From Ilex aquifolium (Eukaryota > Streptophyta > Magnoliopsida > Aquifoliales > Aquifoliaceae), in the NCBI GenBank assembly GCA_951799425.1, contig OX637391.1:13803051-13867050 (forward strand): a DNA stretch of 64,000 nt, in the 5' to 3' direction. Below the pieces are notes generated by a model, which did not search any database, was not told the DNA's origin, and was given only the letters and a program-made list of their open reading frames with translations. Both the position numbers and the translations under genes were made by a program. This document shows positions 21,691 to 33,664 of the stretch, in pieces; the stretch's first letter is position 1; each line of letters begins with the position of its first letter.

Positions 21691-22840
21691 TCAACAATGT
21701 CTTAAGATTCTCCTAGTAAAGGAATTCAACAATGTCTTTACAGCTAAAAAGAACAGATTCCCAATTTAAATCAAAGCCTCTTTAGAATCCATTTTTAATC
21801 AAAATTGAGTATGAACAGTGGACATCATAAAGATGTCGAAAGTTAAAGTCACGTAGAATCAAATGAGTTTGTAGATCGCTTGACTAAGAAGGATCAGTTG
21901 CACTTTTGCCAACATTCTAGAAGAAAAGGATTAATATTAGAGATGATCTCTAATATTAATACTCATCCTCCTTCGACAAATACCATCCTCCTTGACTGTG
22001 TTGGGGGTAGTCTGGAACTTGGAAATGCTTGTGGGAAGAACATATTCTAGTATTGAGGATTATAAACATGCATAATATGACGTCAGTGTGATCAGTCTTT
22101 AGCCCTCATATTTTATTTGGGTAACTTTGATTCGAATCAAATTCACTCATATTTCTTAGTGGACAGTGTGATCCAACCCAAATACTCACAACAGTGCCTC
22201 TAAAATCTAACCCAAATACTCACAATAGCACTGCCTCAGGATCACGTCCACTAAGAAGTATGAGTGAATCTGACTCGAATCAAAGTTGTCCGAATAAAAT
22301 ATGACGGCTAAAGGCTGATCACACAGACATCATATTATGCATGTTTATATAGCTTGCCCACAAAACTTAGCAGTTATGGGCTTCTAAGAGCCCAATGGCT
22401 AGTAGCATTCCAAGGATTACAACATCATAGCAATCTATTAAAAGAGTCAATTGCAACTGACCCAACCATTAAAATAAATCAATGAAAATTAGCTCAATAA
22501 CATCTGAAACTGAACAATAAAATAATTGAGAAGTTTTAAAAACTCTGATTTTATTCCAACATCTACTACAAAAAGTAGAATCTGGAACGGTTTCAGTCTT
22601 TCCGAAACAAATCGTACTTGTTGAAAATTTTGCAATCTTTCTGAGAAAAGGAATGTTTCTACAATATTCTACAATTCTTTTTGACGAAAAAAAGAGCCTA
22701 AACTTGTCTGTGAACGAACATGGTAATTGTCTGGATGAATGTCACAAATTACACAGCTGCTAACAAATCAAAAATATATTGGCTTAGATTCATACCAAGT
22801 TAAAAATGTTGAAGATCATTTTTTGATGGATTATGGGTAC
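21675..22840. other. Segmental copy B, left part
   Basis: No gene. It opens with a 39-bp-spaced direct repeat (AAAGGAATTCAACAATGTCTT, near 21684 and 21722). It then aligns with copy A: 21735-22060, 22170-22300, 22325-22475 and 22476-22820. A local inverted pair (TTCGAATCAAATTCACTCAT near 22130 and ATGAGTGAATCTGACTCGAA near 22260) surrounds the middle. Confidence 0.75.
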
Positions 22841-23672
22841 TGGTGGGACATTAGGCCGCTTGCCAATAGAAAATTGACACATGGACACCCACATTTGTCA
22901 AAACGCACACAACTCACTAGAAAGAGGAGCCGAGAAGTTATGACAAATGGGGGTGAGTGTGCCCCTCGGAGCCCAGCATTAAATGAGACCTGGAAGCTTA
23001 TTAGTGTAGGTTTTGATTGGTTTGACAGATTATTAATGAGTGTCTAGATCCTCGAAGAATGTGGAGACAGTCATCATTAGGAGGCATTAATGGCCACCAT
23101 GCCGACATGGAGACCTCGGTGGATCCCGAAAGTAATAGTTTCCTCCTCATGAAAGCTTGGGCGTAAGTTCCGAGCGACAATGCGAAGCATTTAATGACCG
23201 GGGATCTATGCTTGAAAGTGAACACAAACCATTTGGACCTAAAAATTTGACCTAATTTGTTGACATAATGATGTGGCATCATAGGAACCATTAGATCAAC
23301 ACCAAGTTCCAATGTTTGATGGAATCTACAATGAATCCAAAGGTCACAGTGAATTAGGTCAGCAAATTATGTTAGTAAATTAGGTCCCAATAGTATTGCT
23401 CAACCATTAAACTCTAGGATGAGACTCAGGGTTAGGGTCATCATTATAAATCCAGGAATAAATATCTCTCAAAAAGCTAAGCTAAGGTACGCAATCTTGA
23501 ATGAAGAATACACTGTGCATTGAGACCTACATGCCGACTGACTTGAGCTTCAGAGGGGATTAGTTGGGTACACACTCAGCCCTTTTTCTAATCCTTTAAT
23601 TGTTTCATGTTCATCATTCAGGATCACTCAGCGGGTTGCTATCTCAACACATTGCAGGAATCCACTAGTGCA
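22841..23672 (+). repeat. 5' LTR of the 22841-33664 element
   Basis: It is 832 bp, starts TGGTGGGACATTAGG and ends CCACTAGTGCA. It contains a 169-bp MITE (23233-23401) absent from the 3' LTR, which explains much of the length difference. Confidence 0.85.
23233..23401. mobile_element. MITE nested in an LTR
   Basis: The 169-bp insert sits between copies of AACCAT (23227-23232 and 23402-23407). The 3' LTR of the same element has a single, uninterrupted AACCAT (near 33395). Inside, ATTTGACCTAATTTGTTGAC near the left and the complement of GAATTAGGTCAGCAAATTA near the right form subterminal inverted repeats. It belongs to the same family as the MITE at 34578-34744, whose ends read GAGCAATGCTAT. 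Confidence 0.75.
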
Positions 23673-23675
23673 ATC

Positions 23676-23692
23676 TGGCGCCGTCTATTGGA
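23676..23692 (+). promoter_or_regulatory. Primer binding site
   Basis: TGGCGCCGTCTATTGGAA lies three bases after the 5' LTR. It is a variant of the site shared by the other large elements in the window. Confidence 0.75.
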
Positions 23693-23729
23693 AATTCCTT
23701 AGACCAAATTTCCCCGCAGCGACATTATC

Positions 23730-25240
23730 ATGGTTAACACACGATATCAGGGTGAGGTGGGGGTCAGCCTACGAGTGAGAAATCCAAAAGCTAGCCATCT
23801 TCCCGCAGTCACTGAATCTCACTCCTTGAACCAATCAGATGGGGTTTGGCGCAATTCACAGCAAACACTACTGGTGGACCAAAGCCTGGGGGGACAAGGT
23901 GTCCTGGCTAGGGAAATTGTTGAGTTGATGGAGAAGCAGATGGGAGGCCTTTTGAGACAACTCGAAAAAAATAATGCTTAACGTATAGACCCGGCTCGAC
24001 AACTTCAAGCGGCCAGAGGAAACCAGTTGACAAACTAGCAGGCGTGAAGACAGGATTATCCATCGGAGCTACACCTGGGATACTACGCAAGAAATCCCGG
24101 GACGAGGCTTGTATCAATGCCTAGGTGAGAAGTGTGAGCTCCATGGTCATGGGGAGCATGTCCACCGAGGATAAGCCTGAAGGAAGTACGAAGCATAGGC
24201 GGGCCCTGTCCCGCGAAGATCTCCACCATAGACTCTCCAGGGTTGTAGAGGCGGCAAAATCATACACGGACTCAACGGTCAGGGGACCCAAAGACAAGGG
24301 GTCCCAAGAGGATCTTCGGTCTCTCCTCGACACCAAACACAGAAAAGCCCTCTGAAGGGAGAGTGAAGACACGGAGGATGAGCAAATCATGTCGCCGTTC
24401 ATCCGAGCTATTAGGGAAATGGAAATGCAAAGGAAATTCATCGTGCCCAATTTCAAGGTCTACAACGGGAGGACAGATCCCGAGAGTCATCTACTGCAGT
24501 ATAAGCAACTTATGTCTATATACGATATTGACCATAAACTGTTGTCACACGTGCTCCCCATGAGCCTCGGAGACACTACCATGAGAGCTTGGCTCCAGAA
24601 AGTATCAAATCTTAGAAGCAAATGACCGAACTAGCAAAAGGCCAAAGGATATCGGTGCCCTGTTGACACTCAAACAGAGGAGTGGGGAGACATTCCGGCA
24701 GTATGCAATCTGGTATTGGGAGGAGATGGGCGAGGTTGAGGCATGTTCCAAGACCATGGCGGCAGCAACCTTTAGACTTGGTTTATCCCGGGACAACAAC
24801 TTGTATTGATCCTTGACAAAACAGACTCCCGTGGACATGAAGAACCTAATGCCTCATATCCACAAGTATGCCAAGGTTGAAGAGGAATCTGTCGTTCCCG
24901 AATCCAAGGCTGCCGATCCGAGGAAGCGAGACAAAGAGGCCCCCACCAGGAGGGGGTGCCGGGACCAACCCCAAGTCATATATCCTTCCAAGGAGTGAGC
25001 ACTGTCTTCAAAGAACCCATCTACAAAGATACTTCATAAGATAAAGAATGATCCCTTCTTCAAATGGCCGCCTAAGATGTAAGGAGATCCTTCCACCCGG
25101 AATATGACTTCTTGGTGCTATTACCACCGAGACGTTGGGCATCTAACCGAGGACTATAGAGCATACAATTTTTTTGTGGAGCAGTTGGTTCAAATGGCAA
25201 GTCAAGGGGCAGTAACCGTGATCGAAGTGATACATGCTTG
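23730..25240 (+). pseudogene. gag region of the 22841-33664 element
   Basis: It is recognisable by capsid-type sequence (FKVYNGRTDPESHLLQYKQL) and a downstream nucleocapsid-like zinc motif (WCYYHRDVGHLTEDYRAY). It corresponds to the gag of the 46006-47628 region. It begins about 60 bases after the primer site with MVNTRYQGEVG, similar to the MVSTRNMSR start of the younger element. It has several breaks. Confidence 0.75.
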
Positions 25241-25289
25241 CACAGTCAAGAGACCTACTTATAATTCACTTCGAGCTGACCTTCAAAGG

Positions 25290-25744
25290 GTGGGGTGATC
25301 GAGAAATATGATGTGAAAAGGATCCTAGTTGACTTGGGAAGTTCATTTGAGGTAATTTACGACAGTCTCTTCCGTAAGATAGGATTCACAAAAAAAGATT
25401 TGAAGCCTATGAAGACCGCTCTTATGGGATTCAACGGTTCGTATGCCCTTTCTCTTGGGAAAGTTACTCTCATGGTCACTACTAGAGTCGTCGTTGTTCC
25501 TATTGAGTTTGTGGTTCTAGACTCTAACTCTCCTTATAATACCCTCATGGGCAGGACGTGGCTACACTCCATGAAGGAGTTACATGCATCCTACCACCAG
25601 AAAATCAAGTTCCCTACACCGAAGGAAATCATGGAGATCTACGACAATCAGGCTTCGTTGAAGAGCTATTTCTACGCAACGATAAAAACCGGGGTTAATG
25701 CCAAGGCCCAAGAGCATGACCCCGAGATGGTGTTGACCAAATAG
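25290..25744 (+). pseudogene. Protease region of the 22841-33664 element
   Basis: A retropepsin-like block contains KRILVDLGSSFEVIYDSLF, in the position of the aspartic protease flap and active site of Tat elements, followed by LMGFNGSYALSLGKVTLMV. It aligns with the protease of the younger element (RVLIDNGSSVDLIFASAF). Confidence 0.7.
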
Positions 25745-25939
25745 CAGTCATAGTTCGGTCGGCTGGGTATTGATGAGCCTATTATAAATCCAGCTGATCG
25801 ATCGATGGAGGCCTTGGTTAAGGTCTTTCTCAATCCTAGCGACGAGGAAAGATTTTTTCTAGTGGGAACATCGCTGGGGGGCACCGAAAGGTCTGTAATG
25901 GCAAGTTTCCTCCGTCAAAATGCAGACATGTTTTCCTGA

Positions 25940-27250
25940 ACACATGTCGAGATGACGGGGATAAGTCCTGAGGTGATCTGCCATCGGCTGCATGTTGATC
26001 CAACCTTCAAACTTGTGAAGCAAAAGGCTCGGCGGTTGGCGCCTCATCACGTGCAGGTGGTAGACGAGGAGGTGGATTAATTGCTTGGGGCGGGGTCAAT
26101 TAGAGAGGTCCAATTCCCTGAATGGATATCCAACATGGTTTGCACCAAGAAGAAAAGCAGGAAGTGGCGGGTTTGTGTAGACTTCATGGATCTTAACAAG
26201 TCATACCCTAAGGATGAGTACCCGCTACCGAAGGTTGACCAGCTTGTCGATGCGACCGCAGGCCATGCAGTCATGTTTACCTGGATACTTGCCAAGATGA
26301 CGGGGATAAGTCCTGAGGTGATCTGTCATCTGCTACATGTTGATCCGACCTTCAAACCTATGGAGGAAAAGGCTCGGCGGTCGGCCCCTCATCACGTGCA
26401 GACGGTTGACGAGGAGCTGGACCGACTACTCAGGGCGGGGTCAACTAGAGAGGTCCAATTCCCCGAGTGGCTATCTAACACGGTTTGCGCCAAGAAGAAA
26501 AGTGGGAAGTGGCGGGTCTGTGTAGACTTCATAGACCTTAACAAGGCATGCCCCAAAGATGAATACCCACTGCTGAAGGTTGACTAGCTTGTCAATGCGA
26601 CCGTGGGCCATGAAAAAATCACCTTTATGGATGCCCAAGCAGGTTATCATCAAATTCCTTTACACAAATATAATTAAGAGAAAATGGAATTTATCACACC
26701 CCGGGGGATTTATTACTACACAGTAATGCCATTCGGTTTGAAGTACGTTGGCGCCACATACCAACGCCTGATGAACAAGATGTTCAAGGACCAACTCAGC
26801 ACCACTATGGAAGTTTATATCGATGATATGTTGGTAAAGAGCACGGTGAAAGCCGACCATCTTTGGGATCTCGGGACAACCTTCGCTGTGATCCATGAGT
26901 ACGGCCGGAAGCTTAATGCTTCGAAATGCACAGTTAGGGTAAGCTCGGGTATATTTCTAGGCTATCTGGTTACTCATTAGGGCATAGAAGCCAATCCCGA
27001 TCAAATATAGGCCGTACAGGGCATCCAAAAGCTGAGGACCATCAAGGACATACAAAAGCTCACCGGGATGCTAGCAGCCCTCAACCGATTTATTTTCAAG
27101 TCCTCGGATAGGTGTAAGTCATTCTTCTCCATGCTTAAAGGGGTGGCAAAGGGCTCCTGGATGAGGAATGTGATCAGGCCCTAGAAGGAATCAAGGAATA
27201 TTTGAAATCCCCTCCTATTTTATCTATTCTGGTAGCCGGTGAAGTTTTGA
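25940..27250 (+). pseudogene. Reverse transcriptase region of the 22841-33664 element
   Basis: Motifs seen are KWRVCVDFIDLNKACPKDEY, TPRGIYYYTVMPFGLKYVGA and the polymerase box MEVYIDDMLVKS, all typical of Ty3/gypsy reverse transcriptase. It is broken in several places. A direct repeat of about 343 bp (25949-26291 and 26292-26634) lies within it. Confidence 0.8.
25949..26634. repeat. Direct repeat of about 343 bp within pol
   Basis: GATGACGGGGATAAGTCCTG starts both units (near 25952 and 26295). The units stay similar to the end, around TTGACTAGCTTGTC/TTGACCAGCTTGTC, with scattered differences, so the duplication is not recent. Confidence 0.75.
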
Positions 27251-27259
27251 GCCTCTACC

Positions 27260-28070
27260 TGTCTGTTGCATAATGCACGGTCAATGGGACACTGGTGAGA
27301 GAGCTTGACAGCATGCAGAAACCAATGTATTATGTTAGCAAGACCCTGCTTGATATCAAGACAAGGTATTCTCCGATGGAGAAGCTCATACTTGCTCTGG
27401 TTGTTTCGGTGAGAAAGCTGACACACTATTTTCAAGTCCATCCTATTGAGGTCTTAGCAGACTAGCCTTTTAGGCCCATACTTTATAAAGCAGACATGTC
27501 AGGAAGAGTCGGAAAAAGGGCCCTGGAGCTGGGAGAGTTCGAAATAAGATATAAACCTCATACTTCCATCAAGGAGTAAGTCTTGGCCGATTTCATTGTT
27601 GAGTTCTCTGTATCCGAGTCTCCTGTGGAGGAGATCCCAATAGCTCCCGACGATAATGCCATTTGGACTTTACACGTGGATGGATCCTCGAACGCAAGGG
27701 GGCAGGAGTGGGTATAGTCCTTTGAATAATTTTGGAGGAATTGCAATGAAACAAGCCATTAGACTCGGATTTAAAGCATCCAACAACGAGGTCGAGTACG
27801 AGTCGCTATTGGCTAGACTCGGCATTGCTCTCTCAGTCAAGTTTAGGCACCTTCATGTTTTCTATGATTCCTAATTAATGGGGACTTCAAGACCCGAGAT
27901 GACAGAATGAAAGCCTATTACCAGAGGGCGAAGTAAAAAATGGAGAAGTTCGAAAAGATAGAAATGTCGCAAATCTTTGGGGATCACAATAGCCACGCTG
28001 ATGCATTTGTTTGCCTCACCTCGGCACTGGCTTCGGAGGTTACTCAGCATATTACTATCGAGTACCTTGA
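27260..28070 (+). pseudogene. RNase H plus archaeal-type RNase H region of the 22841-33664 element
   Basis: The first part keeps fragments of the standard gypsy RNase H (MYYVSKTLLDIKTRYSPMEK-like, after conceptual reading). The second part has [12 protein letters not shown], then [19 protein letters not shown], which is the archaeal-type RNase H seen in the Tat lineage. It has several breaks. Confidence 0.7.
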
Positions 28071-28279
28071 GAATCCAAGCATAAGGGACTTGGTTGCCGA
28101 GAAGATACTTCCGATAGGCGCCCAAGATATTAAGCAAAGTTGGATGGACCCTGTAATCAAATATCTAATAGACGGGACACTCCCCGAGTACGTCAAAGAA
28201 GCCAGGAAGATCAAACTGAAAGCTCCCAGATTTTGGGTATCCCCTGACCAAAAGTTATACAAGAGATCCTTCTCGGGAC

Positions 28280-29379
28280 TATACCTATTGTGTCTTCCCG
28301 AGGATAAGATTGAGCCATTGTTGTATGAAATTCATGAATAGATCTATGGAAGTCACACAGGAGGGAGGTCCCTCGCACACCGTACGATGTCTCAAAGGTA
28401 TTGGTGGTCATATATGTAGAAGGACGCCAAGGGGTATGTTCAGAAGTGTGACAAGTGCAAGAAATTTGCCCCCATTATCCGTTAGCCGGCAGGGGACCTG
28501 AACCCTTTGACAAGTCCATGGCCTTTTTCCTAGTAGGGCATGGATATAGTGGGGCCACTACCAAAGGCGCCTTTAGGAAAGAAGTTCATCCTGGTCGCCA
28601 CTGATTACTTCACGAAATGGATCGAAGCCGAGCCCTTAATCCGTATTCAGAATGTTGAGACCAAGAGATTTGTATGGCAGAGTATCATCACTCGGTTTGG
28701 AATTCCACGCGCCATCGTGTCAGGCAACGGCATCTAATTTAACAGCGGACCATTTAGGGAGTTATGCTCGGGGTTCAGAATACATAACTATTACTCCAAC
28801 TTGGCATATTCTCAATGTAATGGGCAGGCAAAAGTCTCCAATAAGACAGTTTTGGCTGGAATAAAGAAGATATTAGAAAGGGCTAAAGGCAGATAGACCG
28901 AGGAATTGCTAAACGTTCTATGGGCGTATAGGACCACCCCAAGAACTTCTACAAGGGAAAATTCTTACACCATGACGTATGGAGTAGAAGTTTTCATACC
29001 TCTAGAGGTAGGGCTCCGGATGATACGAAAATAGGCCTTCGAATCAGGGAATAATGATCAAACCCTAGCCAGGGATCTCAATTTGGCCAAGGAAATGAGA
29101 GAACTAGCATCCATACAGCTAGCCAAATACCAAGGGGAGTTATCCAAATAGTATCAGAAGAACATCCAAATGAGGAGCTTTCAAGTGGGGGACCTAGTGC
29201 TACGCAAGGTAGTTGGTGGCACTCAAAAACCAACCGATGGGAAACTTTTCCCTAATTAGGAGGGTCCATATAAAGTTACTACCGTAGGGAACACGGGATC
29301 ATATAGGCTACAAGATATGGGGGGAAAAGATGTAAACGGATGGTGGAATGTATCAAATTTGAAGAAATATTATTACTAA
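28280..29379 (+). pseudogene. Integrase region of the 22841-33664 element
   Basis: It shows a worn zinc-binding part, then MDIVGPLPKAPLGKKFILVA with the first catalytic Asp, the DYFTKWIEAEPL stretch, a recognisable middle, and the C-terminal part SFQVGDLVLRKVVGG and DGKLFPN common to Ty3/gypsy integrases. It has several breaks. Confidence 0.75.
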
Positions 29380-29417
29380 GTGGCTTTCAAGAACCAAAAT
29401 TGAAGAAATCAAGTAAT

Positions 29418-30030
29418 AACACGAACCTCGGGCTCGACCGTTAGGGATAAGGCCCCGAGGGGGTAAGCCTCCACCCTTGGAGCACCTCCCTCGAAAATGT
29501 TAACACGAGTCTCGGGCTCGTTCGTTAGGGGTAAGGCCCCGAGATCCACCCTTGGAACACCGCCCTCGAAAAGCTTAACACAAGCCTTGGGCTCGGTCGT
29601 TAGGGGTAAGGCCCCGAGAGGGTAAGCCTCCACCATTGGAGCACCGCCCTCGAAAAGTTTAACACGAGCCTCGGGCTCATTCATTATGGGTAAGGCCTCG
29701 AGAGGGGTAAGCTTTCGCCCTTGGAGCACCGCCCTCGAAAAGCTTAACATGAACCTCGGTCTCTGTCGTTAGAGGTAAGGCCTAGAGAGGGGTAAGCCTC
29801 CACCCTAAGAGCACCACCCTCGAAAAGTTTAACACAAGTCTCGGTCTTGGTCGTTCGGGGTAAGGCCCCGAGAGGGATAAGCCTTCATCCTTGGAGCACT
29901 ACCCTCGAAAAGTCTAACACGAGCCTCGCACTCGGTCGTTAGGGGTAAGCCCCGAGAGGGGTAAACCTCCATCCTTAGAGTAACGCTTTTGAAAAAGTTA
30001 ATGAGCCTCGGGCTCGGTCATTAGGTGACC
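29418..30030. repeat. Tandem array, about 85 bp x 7
   Basis: Units contain ACACGAGCCTCGGGCTCGGT, CGTTAGGGGTAAGGCCCCGA and GGAGCACCGCCCTCGAAAAG, starting near 29418, 29502, 29577, 29660, 29747, 29831, 29916 and 30001. The array sits directly after integrase. An open minus-strand frame through it (29409-29750) is a by-product of the repeat. Confidence 0.9.
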
Positions 30031-30399
30031 CCGCACGCAGCACAATTCATAAACATTTTTAATATACCGACATAAAAATGCATTGACAAAAGGGAGGTTG
30101 TGCGTGTTCCAAGCATACAAGAAAAGGAAAAGAAGCAAAGTTAGTCCTATCAAGGCCCTAGGGGTTCCCGGTCCTGGCCTCATCACTAAGGTCGCCACTG
30201 AGCTCCACATCGCCGAGCCCCGCCTAATGCCTCCTCAAAGAGCCTTCCCCACCAAGGTCGGTAAGCATGTCCTCAAGTTCCCCGAATTCGACCCTACTCA
30301 GATTGATAATTGGGGTTTCAGGGATTGAAAGGTCCCGAGGATGCATAGGGAGTCAGAGAGGGGACATTTCCTCTGAATCACCATCGTTTAACTATCACG

Positions 30400-32735
30400 G
30401 GCGCTCCCCCCCTCCCCCCCCCCCCCGAGTATTCTCAACAGAAGCCACTGGGATCATCGAATCAGTACTCTCGGCTGGGCATCTTTGGGTGTCGTGGAAA
30501 CATCAGCTCCCTGTTGGGGCAGATAAGTGTGCCTCGAAAAGAGCTCGAAGTCGGCAGCCGCCCCCGACAGCTTGAAACGCCTCATCCTAACCCTTTTTGA
30601 AGGACTTCTTTTGCCCCTCATCAAAGGTCAGGATGAAATGCTTTTGACATTTCTTGTAGATGTCCATGCAGGTTGTGTTCATCCTCCCCCCTTCCCCAGC
30701 CTTTTCATCCTCGACCACCTCCACTTTCGAGGTCAGCATCGCGTAGTTATCCTCGGCCTCCAACAACTTGGTCTCCGCAGCAGAGATCTTAAGTTCGGCC
30801 TCTTCCATTCTTCTCATGGCCTCGGCCTTAGACGCCTTGCTCTTTTCCAGCTCGGAGGATAAGCCCTCGGCTCTTCGGATGATGTTGGCAATGTTCTTTG
30901 ATTAATCAGAGACCATTCTTTCCACTTGGCCAATGTGGCAGTCTTTTTTCTCTAACTCGGCCTGGGACTTCTCAACTTTGGTCCGATAGTCCCAGAAATG
31001 GTCGATGATAACCCTCATTTGTTGACAGGCCTAGAAAGAACAAGTGTGAGAAAAGGTATAAGGCATGGGAGGGCATAGAAGAAGAAGAATCCAAAAGAGC
31101 ACACCACCAGGTTGTGTTGAACCACCCCTTGAAAAAGGTGGTTATCCCCATACTCTTCCAATATCGTCATATCAGCGTCGAAGTGCATGGTCCCGCTGAC
31201 GGCAAGGGCCATGTCAGGAGAGTAGAGGATGGAGTCAGACTCTAGGACGATTTTCCCCCTCCTGGTAACTTCTCGGGGGGGCATTCAACTGGGTCGGAAG
31301 GCACCGAGACATCATGCCAATGTTTCACTCGGCGTTCGATAGACGAGTCATCTTTTCATCCACGGCGCTGTCCTTGACAGTCTCCGCTTCGGTCCGAGGG
31401 GGGATCTCGGCGATTTTTTCGTTTGTTGTTAGACCCTTGGCGGGGCTTGTCGTTGCTATTGCTGCTGTCGTGGCTGCCATTCTTGTTGTTGCTGCCGAGG
31501 TGGTTATGGAGACAAAAGCGGAGGGATAATGGTGGCCGCGGTCCCAGAAGAGCTATCGGGCCCCAAGGCCGGAGCCCACCTAGCTACAAAAGCGGCCTCC
31601 AAACTCTCTGAGGTGATTGGGGGAATGCGAAACATGTCTGTTTCGAAGGTGGAGTTGTATGCCAAGTGGGTGGCATCAGAGTCACGATCTGGGTCGTCCT
31701 CAGGGTTAGCCTTTTCTTCCTCCTCGGTACAGCGGTCTACCTAGATTGAGGGGTCAAAAGGTGAAGGAACTTGAGAGAAATGAGTGTATGCGGGACGGTA
31801 ATCGAGGAGCACGTGTGCTGCTCGAGCAAAAGGATCTCCAGGGTTGAAAGCCCACACCTTTAGGAGGTCGTCGAAAGCAATAGAGGCTTTCGGAGGCTGG
31901 GCAGCGTCCCTCTTATATCTGTTTGCAAAGAAAAACATATGATTAGCAACAAAAATATTGATCGAATGGCGATGAAGTCGGTGAAGTGCGCACCTGGTCC
32001 CCTTGGTGCCTTGAGACAGTAGAAGCCATCATACTCAGATCCCTTACCCGTCTCCCATCTACCACCGTGGATGATGAGATCTCGGGTGTATCCTTTGTCT
32101 GAGTCAGGGATGTGTGTCACCAAGTACATGGAGGGGTCCTGTGACTTCAAGTAGTACTTGCCATTACTGACCAGCTTCAAGTCACTGCAAAATAGTATCT
32201 CATCCACCCCAAGGTTCATTCCAAGCCGAGCGTTCAAGGCAACCACGCCCATGACTACCCTAAAAAGGTTAATACAACACTGGAGAGGGAATAGTCTCAA
32301 GCACATGAGGACTTGAAGCAAAAGAGGGGGGAGAGGGAACCTAACCCCTCCCTCCATGATAGCCTTGGTGTGGAAGGACATGAGGTCAACACTGCCCATA
32401 TCTATCCTATGGTATTGGGGATCAAAAAGGAAGGTGAAGACATGCTCAGGAATTCCGTAGGTGGACCTAAAGGCCTCTATAAAGGTGTAATTCACCTGGG
32501 TTTTCCTTAATTTTCCCGTGTTTCTAGGCCTGTTTGACCCCCTCGAGAACCCTAGTTTTGCGTATATTGGCCATTGGAATTTTGTAGAAGGAGATGAAAG
32601 AAAGGGAATACTTACAATCCAATGTCTTCGAAGGACCCCATCGAAGGAGCTGCTCGGGAGTAAAAGGAGAAGCTGCTCGGGAGAATATTGAAGCTTAAGA
32701 GTTCGAATGTCCAAAGAGTCTCGAATGAGCAGCAA
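30400..32735 (-). pseudogene. Antisense accessory gene region of the 22841-33664 element
   Basis: On the minus strand, 31860-32735 holds a PF04195-like region: VRFPLPPLLLQVLMCLRLFP, then LFRVVMGVVALNARLGMNLG. Further on, 30587-31000 holds a heptad-rich coiled coil (MRRMEEAELKISAAETKLLE, MLTSKVEVVEDEK). The order, domain block first and coiled coil last, is the same as in the other two Tat elements, though the sequence is far diverged. It is broken in several places. A C-rich run (30405-30426) lies near its 3' side. Confidence 0.6.
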
Positions 32736-32922
32736 GCTTCCCTATTAATATTGGTTGGAACGTGAGCGAGAATTGAGGAGACACAGGCCATCAATTGAAA
32801 TTCGAAATTAGGCGCCAGACGTGCAAGTAACCGCCCCTAATAACCAGGAGTGTTAAGGAAGCCTCCACTCTTCGTGCACCACCTGTCCCATAACGCGAGA
32901 AAAATGGATGTTGGGGGGTAGT

Positions 32923-33664
32923 TGAAGGGACATTGAGTAGCTCGCCAATAGAAAATTGACACGTGGACACCCACAGCTGTCAAAATGCACAACTCACTAG
33001 AAAGAGGAGCCGAGAAGTTATGACAAACGGGGGCGAGTGCACCCCTCGGAACCCAGCATTAAATGAGACCTAGCAACTCATTAATGTGGGGTTTTGATTG
33101 GTTTGACATATTATTAATGAGTGTCTAGATCCTCGAAGAATGTGAAAACAGTCATCATTAGGAGGCATTAATGGCCACCATGCCAATATGGAGACCTCGG
33201 TGGATCCCAAGAGTAATAGTTTCCTCCTCATGAAAGCTCGGGCGTAAGTTCCGAGTGTCGATGCGAAGCATTTAATGACCGGGGATCAAGCCATGAATGC
33301 TTGGTGTTTCCCGAGAAAATATCCATTTGTCCAAGCAGATTAGTCTTAATGAGACTAGACAGAATGGCACTCATTATGCTAGAAAAGTGAACACAAACCA
33401 TTAAACTCTAGGATGGGACTCAGGATCAGGGCCATCATTACAAATCCAAGTATAAATATCTCTCAAAAAGCTAAGCTAAGGTACACAATCTTTAATGAAG
33501 AATACACTGTGCATTGAAACCTACATACCGACTAACTTGAGCTTTGCAGGGGATTAGCTGGTACACACCCGGCCCCTTTCCTAATCCTTTAATTGTTTCA
33601 GGTTCATCGTTAGGATCACTCAGCGGGTCGCTATCTCAACACATTACAGGAATCCACCCATTCA
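32923..33664 (+). repeat. 3' LTR of the 22841-33664 element
   Basis: It is 742 bp and follows the purine tract GGATGTTGGGGGGTAGT (32906-32922). It starts TGAAGGGACATTGAG and ends CCACCCATTCA. It carries about 90 bp (33289-33390) not present in the 5' LTR. Confidence 0.85.

Larger units (their letters stand above)
22841..33664 (+). mobile_element. Tat-lineage Ty3/gypsy retrotransposon, complete ends, badly broken
   Basis: LTRs at 22841-23672 and 32923-33664 are flanked by a perfect GGTAC duplication (22836-22840 and 33665-33669). Copies A and C show the uninterrupted site. In order it has primer site, gag, protease, reverse transcriptase, RNase H, archaeal-type RNase H, integrase, a tandem-repeat array, an antisense accessory region, purine tract and 3' LTR. 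This order and the two RNase H domains place it in the Tat lineage. Coding regions carry many breaks (well over ten). The LTRs differ by several per cent and several indels, so it is older than the 45362 and 12714 insertions. Confidence 0.9.

Noticed and set aside
29409-29750. Minus-strand frame of 113 codons with repeated Glu-Ala motifs
   Set aside because: It is a by-product of the 85-bp tandem array, whose unit length keeps one frame open for a few copies.
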